A stretch of DNA of 64,000 nucleotides from Schistosoma haematobium (Eukaryota; Platyhelminthes; Trematoda; Strigeidida; Schistosomatidae), in the NCBI RefSeq assembly GCF_000699445.3, contig NC_067199.1, forward strand, positions 31,332,402 through 31,396,401. The letters run 5' to 3'. Both the position numbers and the translations under genes were made by a program. The stretch's first letter is position 1, and every line of letters starts with the position of its first letter. A model generated the notes under the pieces. That model had not been told where the DNA came from, did not search any database, and saw only the letters and a program-made list of their open reading frames with translations. This document shows positions 49,710 to 62,645 of the stretch, piece by piece.

Positions 49710-50595
49710 ATTACTCCATGCAGACCTCGACATCTGAGGGAAGGCACTCACGAAGGAAGACAGCTCAGAACCAATTAAACGATTTGGACTTCGCAGATGA
49801 TCTAGCCCTCCTATCCAATACACATGAACAAATGCAGATAAAGATAGCCACTGTAGCAGAAGTCTCTGCATCACTACGCCTCAACATACACAAGGCGAAA
49901 ACCAAGATCCTCAAATACAACACGAAGAACACCAAACAAACCAACCACACTTGAGGGCGAAACTCTGGAAGATGTAGAATAGTTCACATACCTGGGAAGC
50001 ATCATCGATAAATATGGAGAATCAGATGCAGAAGTAAAGGTGAGGATTGGCAAAGCAAGGACCGCATTCCTACAATTGAGCAAAATATGGGACTCAAAAC
50101 AACTGTCTGTCAACCAATATCAGAGTGAGAATCTTCAATACGAACGTCGAGGCAGTTCTACTGTACGGAGCTGAAACTTCGAGAACTACAACAATCACCA
50201 TCAACAAGGTACAAGTATTTATAAATATTTGTCAACTCAAGATACTCAACATCCATTGGCCGGATATCATCAGCAACAGCCTTCTCTGGGAGAGAACGGA
50301 CCGGCTTCTAGGTGAAGAGGAAATTAGGAAAAGACGATGGCAATGGACAGGACATACATTACGCAAATCATCAAACTGCATCACGAGGTAAGTCCTAATT
50401 TGGAGTCCTGAAGGGAAGCGGAAAAGCGGAAGGTCAAAGAACACGTTACGTCGGGAAATAGAATCAGTTATGAAAAGGATGAATAACAACTGGGATGAGC
50501 TGGAAAGGATTGCTGAGGATAGGGTTGGATGGAGAGTGCTGGTGAGCGGCCTATGCTTCTTCACTAGGAGTAACAGGGGTAAGTAAGTAAGTAAT
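49710..50595 (+). pseudogene. RTE-type retrotransposon, 5'-truncated, from RT palm to tail
   Basis: Begins just before the RT active-site motif (LDFADDLALLS at about 49785-49815; FADD is the class's Y/F-x-D-D). It continues with LRLNIHKAKTKILKYNT, then in shifted frames HIPGK/YLGSIID-like sequence, [17 protein letters not shown] (50121-50175), [16 protein letters not shown] (50320-50370) and [19 protein letters not shown] sequence near 50530. It ends in GTAAGTAAGTAAGTAA. Several stops and frameshifts make it non-functional. Closely related to the copy 2 kb upstream. Confidence 0.87.
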
Positions 50596-53500
50596 ATTAA
50601 ATATCATTGTTATATTATTCATTCTAATAATCACAAAAAGTGACTATTGCACTCAGTCAGTGTTGATGTTTTATGGTTTGACAGTCAGCACAAAATTCAC
50701 TAAACCCGTTTTTTTCACTTGTTCATTGACAGCCCATCGAATGGTATGCTACAAGTTAACAGTTAAACATCGTTTTCTATCCTGTTTCCAACATATTGTA
50801 TTGTACTGTACTGTACACTGTATACTAGATTTGTACAACATTGATAATGTATTTTCAAGGTGATAAATTGGCAGTATATGCATCATTCAAATACTGACAA
50901 GAATATCACACATACATTGTGTTATATGTCGTCGTCCATTTGTTATGACTGATCATCGGTGATTGTTATGTCGCAATTGCCTATTACTTATTTCTGTAAA
51001 TGAGAAACCACTGCAAGGTGCACGTTATTTCTCAAAATCTATGAGGATATTTATTTACTTACTTCTATTAAATGCGGTGATATAAATGAGAGTACTTTTT
51101 CATCATATGGAGAAATTGATTTGAAACTATATGATGAAAGCTCTCATTTTTTGAAAAAAATTCTACTCAAAATTTTACATGACTGGATTTAATTGAACTT
51201 GAACTTGTAATACGTGTTCGTGAATATATATACAATACATCTAATTAACCTTAAGTGTTACTGAAATAGTTATAATAATGTATGTATCTTAGTTCCTAAC
51301 TATTTCTTTATAGTTGGATGAATTATAGAAATAAGTCACGTATGAAAATATCTCTTGTCACGTACTGAATTCAGCCGTTAAAGTGTAGGGTGAATTTGTT
51401 TTAAAACTAATAGAATTAAGTTTTTTGTTTCTTAGCATTATCCGTCTATAACACAATAACTCATATCTATGACAAAATCTGATAATGCACTATGAATAAT
51501 TATAGTCTGAGGATATTTTCCAACTTTTTTGGTTATTTGTTTATGATGTAGTTTCAAAAAAAGCGTATTACGTCTATCCGAGCTCGATTACCGCTATTGA
51601 TATAATTTTTAAATAAACACATTAATTTCACAACTGGTATTTTATTTATGATCTGATGTACTGTCACGTATGAATAACTTCGTCTAATAATATTTTTTTA
51701 GACCCATGAAATACTCCAAATTTCTAATGTCTGTGGAATGTAGCAGCGTAAATCCAACGTAACAGTTGGTTATGCATGAGTTATAATAATAAATTAGCAC
51801 TTTCAAAAAAATCTCTATACACCGAGCTAATAGTAATGAAAAGTGTAAGACTTCACATTATTTTGTTGTGAATTATTATTTCCAGACGTCATAGATATTT
51901 GGAGTATCTTTGATTAACTTTAATTATGTAAAAAATTTGTGTATCAAGTTATATGTAACGATAAGGTCCAAATTTAAGCAGAGAAACTATATTAGGGTCA
52001 TTATTAATTGATGAGTAAAATAATAATACAGAAGTAAAAAACTATAGGTTGGGATAATTCGTTAACAATGAAGGATAGTACTAGGAAAATTTCATTAATT
52101 ATCTTCAAACATCAAATTCTACACAAAGTATTCCAATTCTTCACTTAATAAATAGAATTCGATCAGTATCGGAGACCAATATGGTATGAGGTTTGATACG
52201 CATATCAAAACGCCTCCTATAAAATTTAATGAAAAAAAGCAATCCTAATTTTGCGAGAAATTAGTAGACTAACTAATTACTGAGTCAGAAGATAGCATCT
52301 AGAACTCTTATGTATTGACTAATGGTTAAGATCATAAGTCAATGTTAGTTAATATTCATTCAAATCACTCATTGCTGACATTTGAGGTCGTACTATCAGA
52401 TTGTTCTTTGCGAATATAATAATTAGCCAAGTACAAATGCGTAGTTATTTTTCTATGGTCTATTTTTACAAGATGCATTCATACTCTGTAAGTAAATCTA
52501 CAGTACTATTAGACTTGTTTATATTAGACGAAGACATTCAGAAAAAATAGTTAACATTTTTTAAACTTTGATCATGTTTTGTGTGATTAATACTTTCATT
52601 TAAAAATAACTGAAGCAGATGAACATTGATATGGTTTTCTTAAATAGCTAGTGGTTAGAAATTAATTAATTTGCTTTAGTATAATGAAATGTTGATTTGA
52701 TCCCAGAGGAAATACTTTACTTATTTAAACATTATACAATTAAGCATAAATTAAAAAACAAAGTTGTATGATGTTTTCAGACAAATTTTCCTGAGGAATC
52801 AAAATAATTGAGCATATACTAGGCAAACTATCTGTATCTTTATTTGAACGTATGTAAAACAGTTCGTTTTTCTCACAATTAAGATAATTTGACTACTATT
52901 ATTTTATATATTTCTGTGGAGATTTTAAGACTTTGTATGATTTATAGGTAATTTTATCATACAAAGCGTGTCAGTTAGAGAAATATTACGAAACTAAGAG
53001 ACGACAGACAAATCTGCAGTTCATAATGATGAATAAAGAATTGAATCCAAAACCTTCATGTTACATGGTGAACATATTAACCAATATCCTCAGTATATAG
53101 GAGTTTATTTTTAAACTCACTCACTCAGCAATGATATATAATTCTTTTGACTAGATATTTATCCCATTCTAAAGTTAGTTAACCTCTTGATTGACGATGA
53201 TTCATTTGAACATCGAAAAATCCATCGCAAATCCAACTATTTGGACATGAACTGTCGACTGACAAATTAGGAATTAGTAAGATCGAATGGATGTATGCTT
53301 TATGACTTCAAGGATTTAATAGCCTTTGTGCTCATATTTTTTCTGTTTTACCAACTTTAGAAATAGTGACGAAAAATCCAGTTATTTCAAAGTCATTATA
53401 TTACTATATTGTACATGTTAATGAAAATGAATAATAATACAGTAGTTATATTACTTATTTTGTTCTAATAATGAAAACTAAAAGGTCTAATTGTCAGGTA

Positions 53501-53682
53501 ATTTATATAACATATTGAAAAAATGATGGTATATAAATGCTAAATAAATCATCGTAAATACCTCATGTGTTTTGTATAATAAATATATGATAGATACAAA
53601 TTTATCACCTAAATAAAGTCAATGTTATCTAAGGAAGATATGAGTTTAGTTGAATTGAAAATCAAAGATCAATATGTTCAGA
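50596..53682. other. AT-rich intronic stretch, nothing recognised
   Basis: No exon-like frame, tRNA-like head, hammerhead core or shared repeat was identified. Confidence 0.35.
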
Positions 53683-53695
53683 AAATATACTTTGG

Positions 53696-53867
53696 CAGCA
53701 GTGATGGGTAGTGGCTAGCAGTGGAATCCAGGAAGCGCGTTTCGTTCTATTTGGGACTCGTCAGCTGGATGTACCTGCATCTCAGAGTTGATGTTCACTC
53801 TGGGACTGATCAGTTGCAGTCTTAAACCTCATTGGGAAGATACAAGCCAAATTATACCAAGTGAATT
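53696..53867. repeat. Sm-alpha fold-back copy with near-perfect target-site duplication
   Basis: AAATATACTTTGG at 53683-53695 and AAATATACGTTGG at 53868-53880 (12 of 13 match). A minus part with hammerhead and the CTCAGAGTTGATGTTCAC segment joins at GGACTG a plus tail (GATCAGTTGCAGTC, CATTGGGAAGATACAAG, ACCAAGTGAA). Confidence 0.9.
53722..53772 (-). ncRNA. Sm-alpha hammerhead ribozyme, weakened
   Basis: Minus strand: stem I ATCCAG/CTGGAT perfect, CTGACGAG, stem II GTCC/GAAC (one mismatch), GAAAC, GCGC, triplet TTC instead of GTC. The second stem III pair is lost. TTC still fits NUH. Confidence 0.85.
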
Positions 53868-54719
53868 AAATATACGTTGGAATTATAAAAATTATTAGCT
53901 TATTTTGTTTCAAGTACTTTAGTCCCGCACTAAAAAATGTGGATTACATGAGAGTCGTATAAATAAGTCCACATTATATGAGTGTAACGAGGTCAGTTGG
54001 ATAGACATGGTTTCAGTCAATCGTCTATTAGTAGCCAGTTTTATTTAAACTGAAAAATAGCTCTTGCTTCCTCAAAATTCAAGCGGCATTTAAATGAGTG
54101 TATCACATTGAAGTGCATGTATTTACACATACATATAGAGGATTTATTAAGCCGTAATCAACTAAAAGACGTTATCGAGAATTTATCTTTGTATTTCATA
54201 GTAAATATAGTTGAAATGCATAACCGAATTCATGCATATCATTTTTTCTACTGTCGTCTGAAAGTACAATAACAAAAGGCCGAAATTTCTTTTGTATTTG
54301 AAGCTATATGAGATTGCAATAATCCTGACCTTCCATGAACTGATTTAAGTTTGTCATCAAATATAATATGATTCAAGGTTTTTCTTGATAATGCTCTTAT
54401 TTCCCATAAGTACAGCTCGACGTTTTAATTTCTCATACATATTTGAACAATTGATGCATGGGTAAATATCTTAAAGATTTGTTATTTCATTAAAGTTTTG
54501 AATATTATTTTGATTTTCAGAACTGAGGTGAGATATTTCAGGCAAATTGCTGACTGCCTCTAATATTTATATTACCATCCTATATGGATTGCTGTCCATC
54601 AAAGTTATATCTGTTAAATACCTCAAGTAATATGTTTTAATTCTGCATATTAGTTCATGAAAACGTTAGTATCTTAGCTACTCATAAACATTAAAACAAT
54701 AAATGTAAAAAAAACTCAC

Positions 54720-55424
54720 CTCACTGTCTTCTGCACCTAACGTATGACATGGAAGATAAGCATTTTCACCAGTTTCATAAGTTAATAACATTTTAATTAA
54801 TTTCTGTTTATGACTGAAAGGTTGAGATAAACTTATTTCAGAACTATGGTATAATTTATGTATATCTACATTGGGGAATTTTCTAATCATTTCATATAAT
54901 GGATATGGATTTAATATACATGGGACTTCTTGTCTACCATCTGTATTCAAATAACAATCTCTATGTACTTCATATCCGCTTATTGTTTTCATCATGGATG
55001 TTTGATTTGGTAAATAATAGATAGATAAATTCTTGGAATGATGATAAACTTTCGAAAGATCCTTGTTATACGATTCAAATTCAGTATACTTAGCATGTGG
55101 TTGATTTGTGGTAGTAGCAACTGAATCATCGTTCAATAAGACATGTCGTGCTACCATTTTTGATGTTGACGGTAAATGTCCAAATTTCATAAACTTTTGT
55201 TGTTCTGTATTTTTATATTGTTTGTTAACTTGATAACCGCTTGGTTGTTGTTGGTATTGATATTGACTGTAATTTCGTAATTTATAAGTGGAATTCTGCT
55301 GATGACGAATTCCATGTAACAATGGCAGATGAAATATCCAATAAGGTATAATTTCTATGGTTTTGTATAGCATTATTTCTTTTTGTAAATCTTGTATAAC
55401 AAAAAAATTTGAAAAGAAAATCAT
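54720..55424 (-). CDS. Exon encoding N-terminal region and start of first Ig domain
   Basis: Minus-strand exon ending at donor GTGAGT (54719-54714), in phase 0. The last residues, ENAYLPCHTLGAEDSE, give the strand B Cys of Ig1. Joined to the exon at 27458 they place the strand C Trp (IIWEK) 14 residues after the Cys, as in V-set domains. The preceding 215 residues are rich in Gln, Asn, Tyr and Ser with no recognised domain. They include a Cys pair (HRDCYLN, VPCILNP) that might form a disulphide, and sequons such as NQT and NLS. The 5' limit is uncertain: either translation starts at the ATG at 55424, or an acceptor TTGTTATACAAG near 55395 is used (phase 1). The segment IEIIPYWIFHLPLLHG might be part of a signal peptide. 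The long extension is unusual for Dpr-like proteins. Confidence 0.75.
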
Positions 55425-55764
55425 ACAAGACCATCATTTATAAAATGGATTTACAAAATATCATTTCACTGATATATACGGTGTTATACAATGTATTATC
55501 TAATTAATAATGCAGTGGCAACAATATTAAATTTTGACAAAACCAAAAACCGAATTTTGGTATAACTGTGTGATAACTCATTGTTTATCGGAAAATTGAA
55601 ATATTTTTACAATTTCTAATTTTAATCTAGTAGTAGTGTGAATTCTAATACAATACCAATGACTTTCATTCTCTTTCACTTTATATGTCTAGTAATACAT
55701 AAGTCTTGGATTTTATTAAATATCATTTATTGACTGGCATTAGTTTAACATTTATATTTGTAAT

Positions 55765-55935
55765 TTACTAGTTGAGTTCATGAGTCAATAGAAGTTAGAC
55801 CACCATCGAAAACCTGGAAGAAATGGACGGCCGTTTCGTCCTAGTATGGGACTCCACAGCAGTGCACATTCACGATCTTGCCAGGTGGGACTCGAACCCA
55901 GGAACTTTTGGAACTTTCGCGAATGATTAACCTCT
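55765..55935 (-). repeat. SINE-B single-orientation fragment
   Basis: Minus unit with tail (GAGTTCATGAGTCAATAGAAG), hammerhead (CTGTGGAG, with A6 changed to T as in the 38.4 kb copy) and a partial head with box B complement GACTCGAACCC. It lies about 340 bp upstream of the Ig exon and ends at AACCTCT. Confidence 0.78.
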
Positions 55936-58900
55936 CTGAATCTATATTTGCCTAGATATATAATGATTTTATATATAAGTGTTTCATCCCTCAATATTTT
56001 TTATTCAGATTTTATTGCTCTACACTAAATATTTGTTTAAATTTTGACTGTAAATTCCATTTAGTTGTAATGTTTAAAATTCAGGTATTTTATTTGTCGA
56101 AAAACGTAATTACAAGCTGTTTACATGATTGTTTAGTCAGAGTATTTGGTGAGAATAACTTTATTAGGTTCATCATATTTTACACAACTATGTAGCACAA
56201 TTACGTCAGATCGAAATTCACTCAGATGTGATTTAAGCGTTTTAAGAGATATTTTCTTCAAATTAGATTTATTTTTCCCGGGGGCGTAAAGTCGATTTCT
56301 GTTTCATTCCATATTGTTATTGCTTAGCGGAATGCAATAAATAGGTAAAACGAAATGTGACATATAAGGATGATCTAACAATTAATTTAAATCTGTCACT
56401 ACACACTTAAATTTTTTATATAAATTAAGTCGAAATCTAGATGTTTGTGACTTTTCATTGCAATTTCAGAATATCTGTCTGGAATCTGATTATTAGTATA
56501 TGTGGTGTAAATAGTTTTCCTGTTCTCTACAAACACCTGAGATTCTCCAAACGGTGCTATTTCCTGATATTTATGTGTCACAACCTGTATTGTGAACCTT
56601 AATATTATCCACTATTAATAGAATTTGATACACACTAGTTCATACAATTTAGTAATATTTTTTAGATTCAGTGACAATGGAAATTATTATTGCACACTGA
56701 TCATATATCACTGGTTTTTCACCTTGGTAATAATCATATGATCTGACCGAACATTAAATTCTGTTTTTGGGTAGAAATACAGATACTATCTGTAGAATGC
56801 ATTCATTAATTAACATGAATATTAAACAATTAAATCAGGCGTAATAAGTTACACCCATTGGTTAGGTAGAAACGTATCACTAAGCATACTACTTATTTAA
56901 AGGTTGTTTCTTATTATAACGATTACTTGCTAGTATTACGTCGACAGATAAAACTCCACTGTTAAAGTTTCACGCATGCAACCATTTTATTACGTATAAA
57001 GAAGGATGAGATACCTTCAGTTATAATTACTTGTCCATAAAATAAATGACTTGTGATTGTGAAATATTCCTAAAGCATACTTATATTCTTCAAAACTATT
57101 TACATAAGTTTATTTTAATGCTGAAGGCGAAAAAGGTTTCATTCTACATCTCACTTCTTTTATTAAAGTTGCTTAACATTATCCCAATTTTTTTACTGTA
57201 GCGTAGTTAGTCTTAAATGCATGATGGTGGAATTTTGGTTAAATGGACAAAAATGTCACATACAGATCAATAAGAGTAGAATCAGTTAGTACACATTCTC
57301 AACTTCATTTATATGTTCAAAAATGATCAACTTCGAGAACGATTCCGAAGGTCCCAGTTCAAAACTATGACGAGTGGAGTGTAATCGAGTTGGATGTAAA
57401 ATAAAAAAATTCCATAATCAATCAATTAAGGGCATTGAACATAGATAATCAAATAAAAATGGTTATGTTACACATTATGTGTAATCTCAAATATAATCCA
57501 CACAGAATTAGACCTGAAAACTCTGCGTTTGATGAGTGCACTTTTTTGTATCCCGGATTTCAATAACCATCTAGTGATGTGAACTAAAATGATATATATG
57601 TATTTATATAAAGTTTCAGTTTAAAAGCTAAAAGAATATTTCTCCCGATTACATTTATCTGTTTTCCTTTAAAAAGACAACATTTTGGTTTGCAATAAAT
57701 GATAACATACAACGAAGTTTCTAAGGTCAGTCAAAATAATCAGGTGAAAACAGTATCTCTTTTTTAGTAACAAAATTCTGGTCGTAAACTATTCATCAGT
57801 ATCATCAGTAATCTTTTCAACTTTCATTCAATATTTATAAACCGATGATTATAAAGTTACACACTAAGCGTACAAGTGATATGACTAAACATTTAAAGAA
57901 TTATCCTAATATTATGTCACAGATATCTGTGTAAAAGTAAAATCAGAAAAAAGCTGTGAGAACTCTCTCATAATCTACTGTATTTGTTATTGATAATACA
58001 GCATAAATCAGATTTATACATTCAGATAGTTTGTTATTATCAAATTCAACTAATTTTAATTTTGGCAGGATCATGTTTATACAGAGGAACAAATGTAAAA
58101 GTATATTATATTATATGCCTTGATTATATCATGGTTTTATCAACGTGTATAACCTATGCAGTTTATTAATTAAAATTATTCTGCATAACGTTCAGTGTTA
58201 ATGACATAAAGTTGATTGCCTACATAGCTTCATTCATAATTAGTTCACGTTTTGGTAAAATAAAAATTACACATTTATGATATAATGGAATGAGATTACA
58301 GATAAACAACCAATACAATCACTTCATGTAACGTTTCATGATGAATAACCATATGACAGAGTTCTCTCAGTCTGTACAGTAGAAGAGTTTGAAATATCAA
58401 ATATATAATTAAATTTTACACATTTGTTAGTTTTTATGCAATTCTATTCAGATATATTGAACCATATTTTATACATTATTCAGATATATTTTTCTATCGC
58501 TACAAGTATACTAGAGTAATTTTAACTTCAATAATACAACTAAAACACCTATTCTTATTGGACTATTATTAATGAAAGCTCTAAATAAAGTTTTCAAGCT
58601 GGGTGGTACTTGTCCACAAGTCATAAACATAATATTTAGAATGTTGATCGTTTCTGGGATGTGTATAATCTAGCAAAAAGCACTTGGTACGAAGCTTCTT
58701 GTTAACAACCTCCAACTACATAACACCTCAACATAGTGCGTGCTATGTCACGTTAGTCAAATTTCTGGTTATGTGTCAACTTAACCGACAAAATTCGGTC
58801 AAATATGAAAGAAATAAACAAACAATAGCCCTGGTCACTACTGTATGGTAAATCAATTTTAAAGGAACTATTGTATAGGTTGTTAGTTTCTAATATTAAA

Positions 58901-59499
58901 TTATTGATTTTATTCAAGCGTTGGTTTTGCACATCAGGACATGTATGTACCTAACATGATAATGAAAATATGCTTTATTTTTTAAACGAAATTTGGAACG
59001 ACCAGTAAATTACATTGATTATGTATTGATTTAGATACATAGTTGGCTATTCATAAATAACCTAGGACTTGATACTAAAGCATATTGATCGAAATCAAAA
59101 CACATAACATCAACACCGTGAGATTAGTAATTGACTTCATACGAATTGAAAACATTACTCTATCATGTCTAATTAGATTTTCCAAATGATCATTTCTCAC
59201 CATGTGATCATAAATAATGTCTTCTAAGTAAATATTTAGTTTGGAAAGGTAACTTATTTCTCTTTTCCTCTAAAATTGTTATTGATCAATATATCTCTAA
59301 ATTTTGGAATCTCTATTCGATACTTAAAATATAATTTTGACCAAATCCATAGGGACTATTTGCTTTCTATCCATCTGTTAATGGTAAGCAGTTAATACCA
59401 AATATGTTTTATATTAATAACAGCAGTGTTTTCGCAGATTATCTTAAAATGGAGTCATACCAATTTACTTTATTATTGTTGTTATTATTTGAACACATA
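55936..59499. other. AT-rich stretch upstream of the visible Ig exon, no supported gene
   Basis: An open frame of 60 codons at 56399-56581 (minus) with an acceptor-like CAATACAG in front was considered as a possible exon, but it has no recognised domain. No other repeat was recognised. Confidence 0.35.
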
Positions 59500-59830
59500 A
59501 GTATTGGTGCAACGGGGCACCAAATACATATAAGCCACACAAATTACTTGATTTGTGTTGGGCTGTGATACTGCCCGGGTGCCCAAACAAGTGGTTTTAT
59601 TGGGGGGGAACTCTCGAAGCCTTTGACCTAAAGATCTAATCCATAAGGCAATGGGGTAACGTTAGGAGATGCAGTCCTATGGTAACCGGTGACCAACAAT
59701 TAGTTCATACATCATTAGTTCTTTCAGAATACTGGAACCCATGTGCATCATTCGTTTAGAATCAGGGTTTTCCAACTCTCCTAGGTGGACCCTCTGTGGA
59801 ATTTGCTTAATTCTGAAAATAATGATTCGA
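59500..59830 (+). repeat. GC-richer dispersed-repeat candidate
   Basis: Contains GGTGCAACGGGGCACC, CTGCCCGGGTGCCC, a G8 run, TAACGTTAGGAGATGCAG and GGTGGACCCTCTGTGG. Composition and style differ from the surrounding DNA and resemble untranslated parts of a schistosome retroelement. Only one copy is in the window, so the class cannot be set. Confidence 0.35.
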
Positions 59831-59894
59831 AAAAATGAGTATCTATATTGAATTATACTCTATATTTGGTATTTATGTTTCAACTGAAATATTG

Positions 59895-59896
<2 letters not shown>

Positions 59897-59950
<54 letters not shown>
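59897..59950. repeat. (TA)n microsatellite
   Basis: Uninterrupted alternating TA of about 54 bp. Confidence 0.97.
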
Positions 59951-59952
<2 letters not shown>

Positions 59953-60774
59953 TGAACCTGTCCATATACTTCACTGTATGATACTCTTATAGATCTACTG
60001 TATCTTTCATCCTTGGTCAAGTTAATCATTATGTTCTTATTTACAAGAGATCATCTATTCTATGAAATGTTCTTGAATAAACATGTGTATTTTAGTTGAA
60101 ACTTATGCATAACACTTTGTCACCTGAAATCATTAAGACAAAAAATGATAAAAAGAAAATAGTTATCTAAGTGTAAATTAGAAATACGATAGTAAAAGGG
60201 TATGTGACATTTTTATAGGGTGAATGAATATCATTATGCATAATATATGAGAAATGGAAAAGTACATTTTTCATATATTTAAGTATGGTTACGGTAAAAA
60301 TTAAGAAATTGACCAAAATTATTATGGTATTTGATTTACAATTCTATTTTGTTTCCTAGTAACTTCATATTTCATCTTAAATGTTTATGACATCTGTTGT
60401 AAAAGTGTCATCTTTTTAAATAGTAGTTAGTTAGTAGTAGTAAGCTTATACACAAAATATTGTGGAGGTTTGACTGTATATTCTTTTTACAAATCATTTG
60501 GTTCATACTAAATAATGTGGTCAACATCAAACATAGTTTTCAAGATATTATTTACCACTCCATTTACAAAACAACATAAATTTATGAATTCACTAAAATA
60601 TTTAATTCATTCATCACATATTTTGTTATTTGATACATGTAAAAAACTTTATCCTCATTCTAATATTCTGTGGAGACTTTGTTATAATTCGAATTAACGT
60701 TGATCATAACATGATATCGGCTGATGAACTACTAACATATCTGAAACTTGAACGAATTAACTGTCTGAAATTCT

Positions 60775-61190
60775 CAGGAGGGGTTTTGTGGAGATTTTAA
60801 AAATTTCACTGATTGACATCATGAGTCAGTTGAAGCTAGACCACCATGGAAAACCTGGAAGCACTGGACGGCCGTTTCATCCTATTCTGTGAGACTCCTC
60901 AAGAGTGCGCACCGACGAGCTCGCTCGCGTGATTCGAACCCAGTACCTTCGATCTCGCGCATGATCGCTTAACCTCTAGAACAATGAGCCGGAATCCAAC
61001 AGTGTTAATACCCAACTTCAACCAATCCACGAAATTACTCCAACGTCCTTCATTGTCTTCAGTGAGATACTATTTCACAACAGAACTGGTTGAACTCCAC
61101 TGGTTACGGCTTCTTATTAAAACTCCAGGAAATACCTCTCATGAACTCAAGCATTAAATTACCACAATCTCCACAAAATCCCTCTTCTGA
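60775..61190 (-). repeat. SINE-B full-length single-orientation copy with terminal inverted repeats
   Basis: The most complete linear copy. The left end GGAGGGGTTTTGTGGAGATT is matched by the inverse at the right end (AATCTCCACAAAATCCCTC), so the unit has TIRs of about 20-30 bp. Between them, in minus order: tail, hammerhead, tRNA-like head (box B complement GATTCGAACCC), and a body of about 170 bp. The ribozyme lacks C3 and has a G-U in stem II. ACTGTCTGAAA at 60760 and ACTGTCTTAAA at 61200 are the probable target-site duplication. Confidence 0.87.
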
Positions 61191-61734
61191 TAATAAATTA
61201 CTGTCTTAAAATATATCACAAAAATAGTGAAACGAATTTTCATTATATAATTATCTAATTTTAACAGGTGTGAAATTTTGCAATGATTTCACATAGTCAC
61301 TAAATTACTCTATTAGATGTAACAATTTATGATCCATTCGGCGTTCTATTAATGATTAATAACATCAACCTTTATTCTTTGTTCAATATTCAAACAGACT
61401 ATATTAGTTGACCATAATTGTTTATTTATAAGAATATGAAAGCATTATTTATTACTTTGTATAAATCAACAAATTGATTTCTTGGAATTGTTCATTTTCC
61501 ATCTTATTAGAATTTACTCGAGTTGAAAACTTGGTTTTCTTTGTTTTACACTTCTAATACTTATAAATAATTAAATGTATCCATCCAAAATGACTGAAGA
61601 TATTTTAAGTTGAATAATGTGTAATACGCAGAAAATGTTGAATTTTTATATTGTCAATGATTAGAAAAATATCATATCAGTTTGCTAAATGTTATGTTTA
61701 GAACTTTGATTTTTAATATGCTGCGTACAACTTG
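61191..61734. other. AT-rich stretch, nothing recognised
   Basis: No frame, repeat or ribozyme core seen beyond the flanking duplication of the SINE-B copy. Confidence 0.35.
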
Positions 61735-62030
61735 AGCACTCGAATGCTAGAACCTTCACAAGTCGCAAATGAGAAGACAGAAGAGGGAACGCTATTCCAA
61801 TACAGTGTCAATTATGATACAAACTGTCAGGTATTTATAGTTTTTAGTGAAAACGAAATGATCATTATAGTCCTCCAATACCCATACAGGGGGTTATTCT
61901 CATTTGTCTAATAGGGAAGCCACACATAGGGATTCTGAAATATTCTTGCAAAAGATGATTAGATGGAATATCTTCGACTCTTTCTGAGCTTTTTAGAGAT
62001 TCCTTGAGTTCACCTGTGAGCCGTTCTCAT
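61735..62030 (-). repeat. LTR-like dispersed repeat, copy 2
   Basis: Aligns along its length with 29135-29457. On the minus strand it starts TGAGAACGGCTCACAGG and carries CTATAAATACCTGACAG, a TATA-like site near the 3' third. The two copies differ at many positions, so both are old. Confidence 0.4.
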
Positions 62031-62361
62031 ATTAACATTTATCAGTAAATGAAAAAATAACTACGAAATGAACATACATTATGTATTATGTTTCCTTAAC
62101 ATTGATTAGCTATATGTGTTCACTGTAATTGATAAAATAAGATATCATACACTACTTATTTCAAGTTTTTCATGTAGTACACTTATTCATTTCGGATACA
62201 TTTATTTGAATAGATTATAATATGCATATATGTATACTGATGTTATATTTTGTGAAATATTTCTTTCTGATACGATCGTTAGTAAATATTTATTGTTTAT
62301 GCAAAAAAATAATCTGTGCAAGTCTTACATAGTGACTATTGTGATATTCTATAAAATATAA

Positions 62362-62645
62362 GGTAGTCAGCAGGAAACCCTGGACCCTGGTTTCGTGCTA
62401 CATGGTACTCGTCAGAAAGGTTTACCCGTAATCTTGAGGGAACTGGTGTTCCTTGACGGATTCGATTTCGTGTCACCATCTTAACTCTCAACATAATGCA
62501 CACTTTGTCGAGTCACCTAGACTAGTAGCCACATTGCAACTTGGTCGATAGCATTTGACTTGCACTAAGAAAGACTGGACATACATGACATTGATCACCA
62601 CCCAGTGATCAACCAATTGTGACTTTAGAGAGTTTTTTTAATTAG
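62362..62645 (-). repeat. Third tRNA-like hammerhead element
   Basis: Minus strand: a head with GGTGACTCGAC (box A-like) and AAATCGAATCC (box B-like) spaced as in a tRNA, then GTACACC-like spacer and a hammerhead near its 3' end, ending CTGCTGACTACC. The sequence is unrelated to Sm-alpha and SINE-B outside the ribozyme core. The 5' side ends near TCACAATTGGTTGATCAC. Target-site duplication not found. Confidence 0.65.
62375..62425 (-). ncRNA. Hammerhead ribozyme of the third element
   Basis: Minus strand: AAACCTT pairs with AGGGTTT as stem I (seven pairs after one mismatch). The core is CTGACGAG ... CGAAAC, triplet GTC. Stem II is GTAC/GCAC with one mismatch. Stem III is three pairs (ACC/GGT) with an AG loop. 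All catalytic bases are present, so this is a strong candidate for an active ribozyme. Confidence 0.82.

Noticed and set aside
56399..56581. 60-codon minus frame as an upstream exon of the Ig gene
   Set aside because: An acceptor-like CAG precedes it but there is no clear donor, no recognised domain and no phase constraint to test it against; left unassigned.
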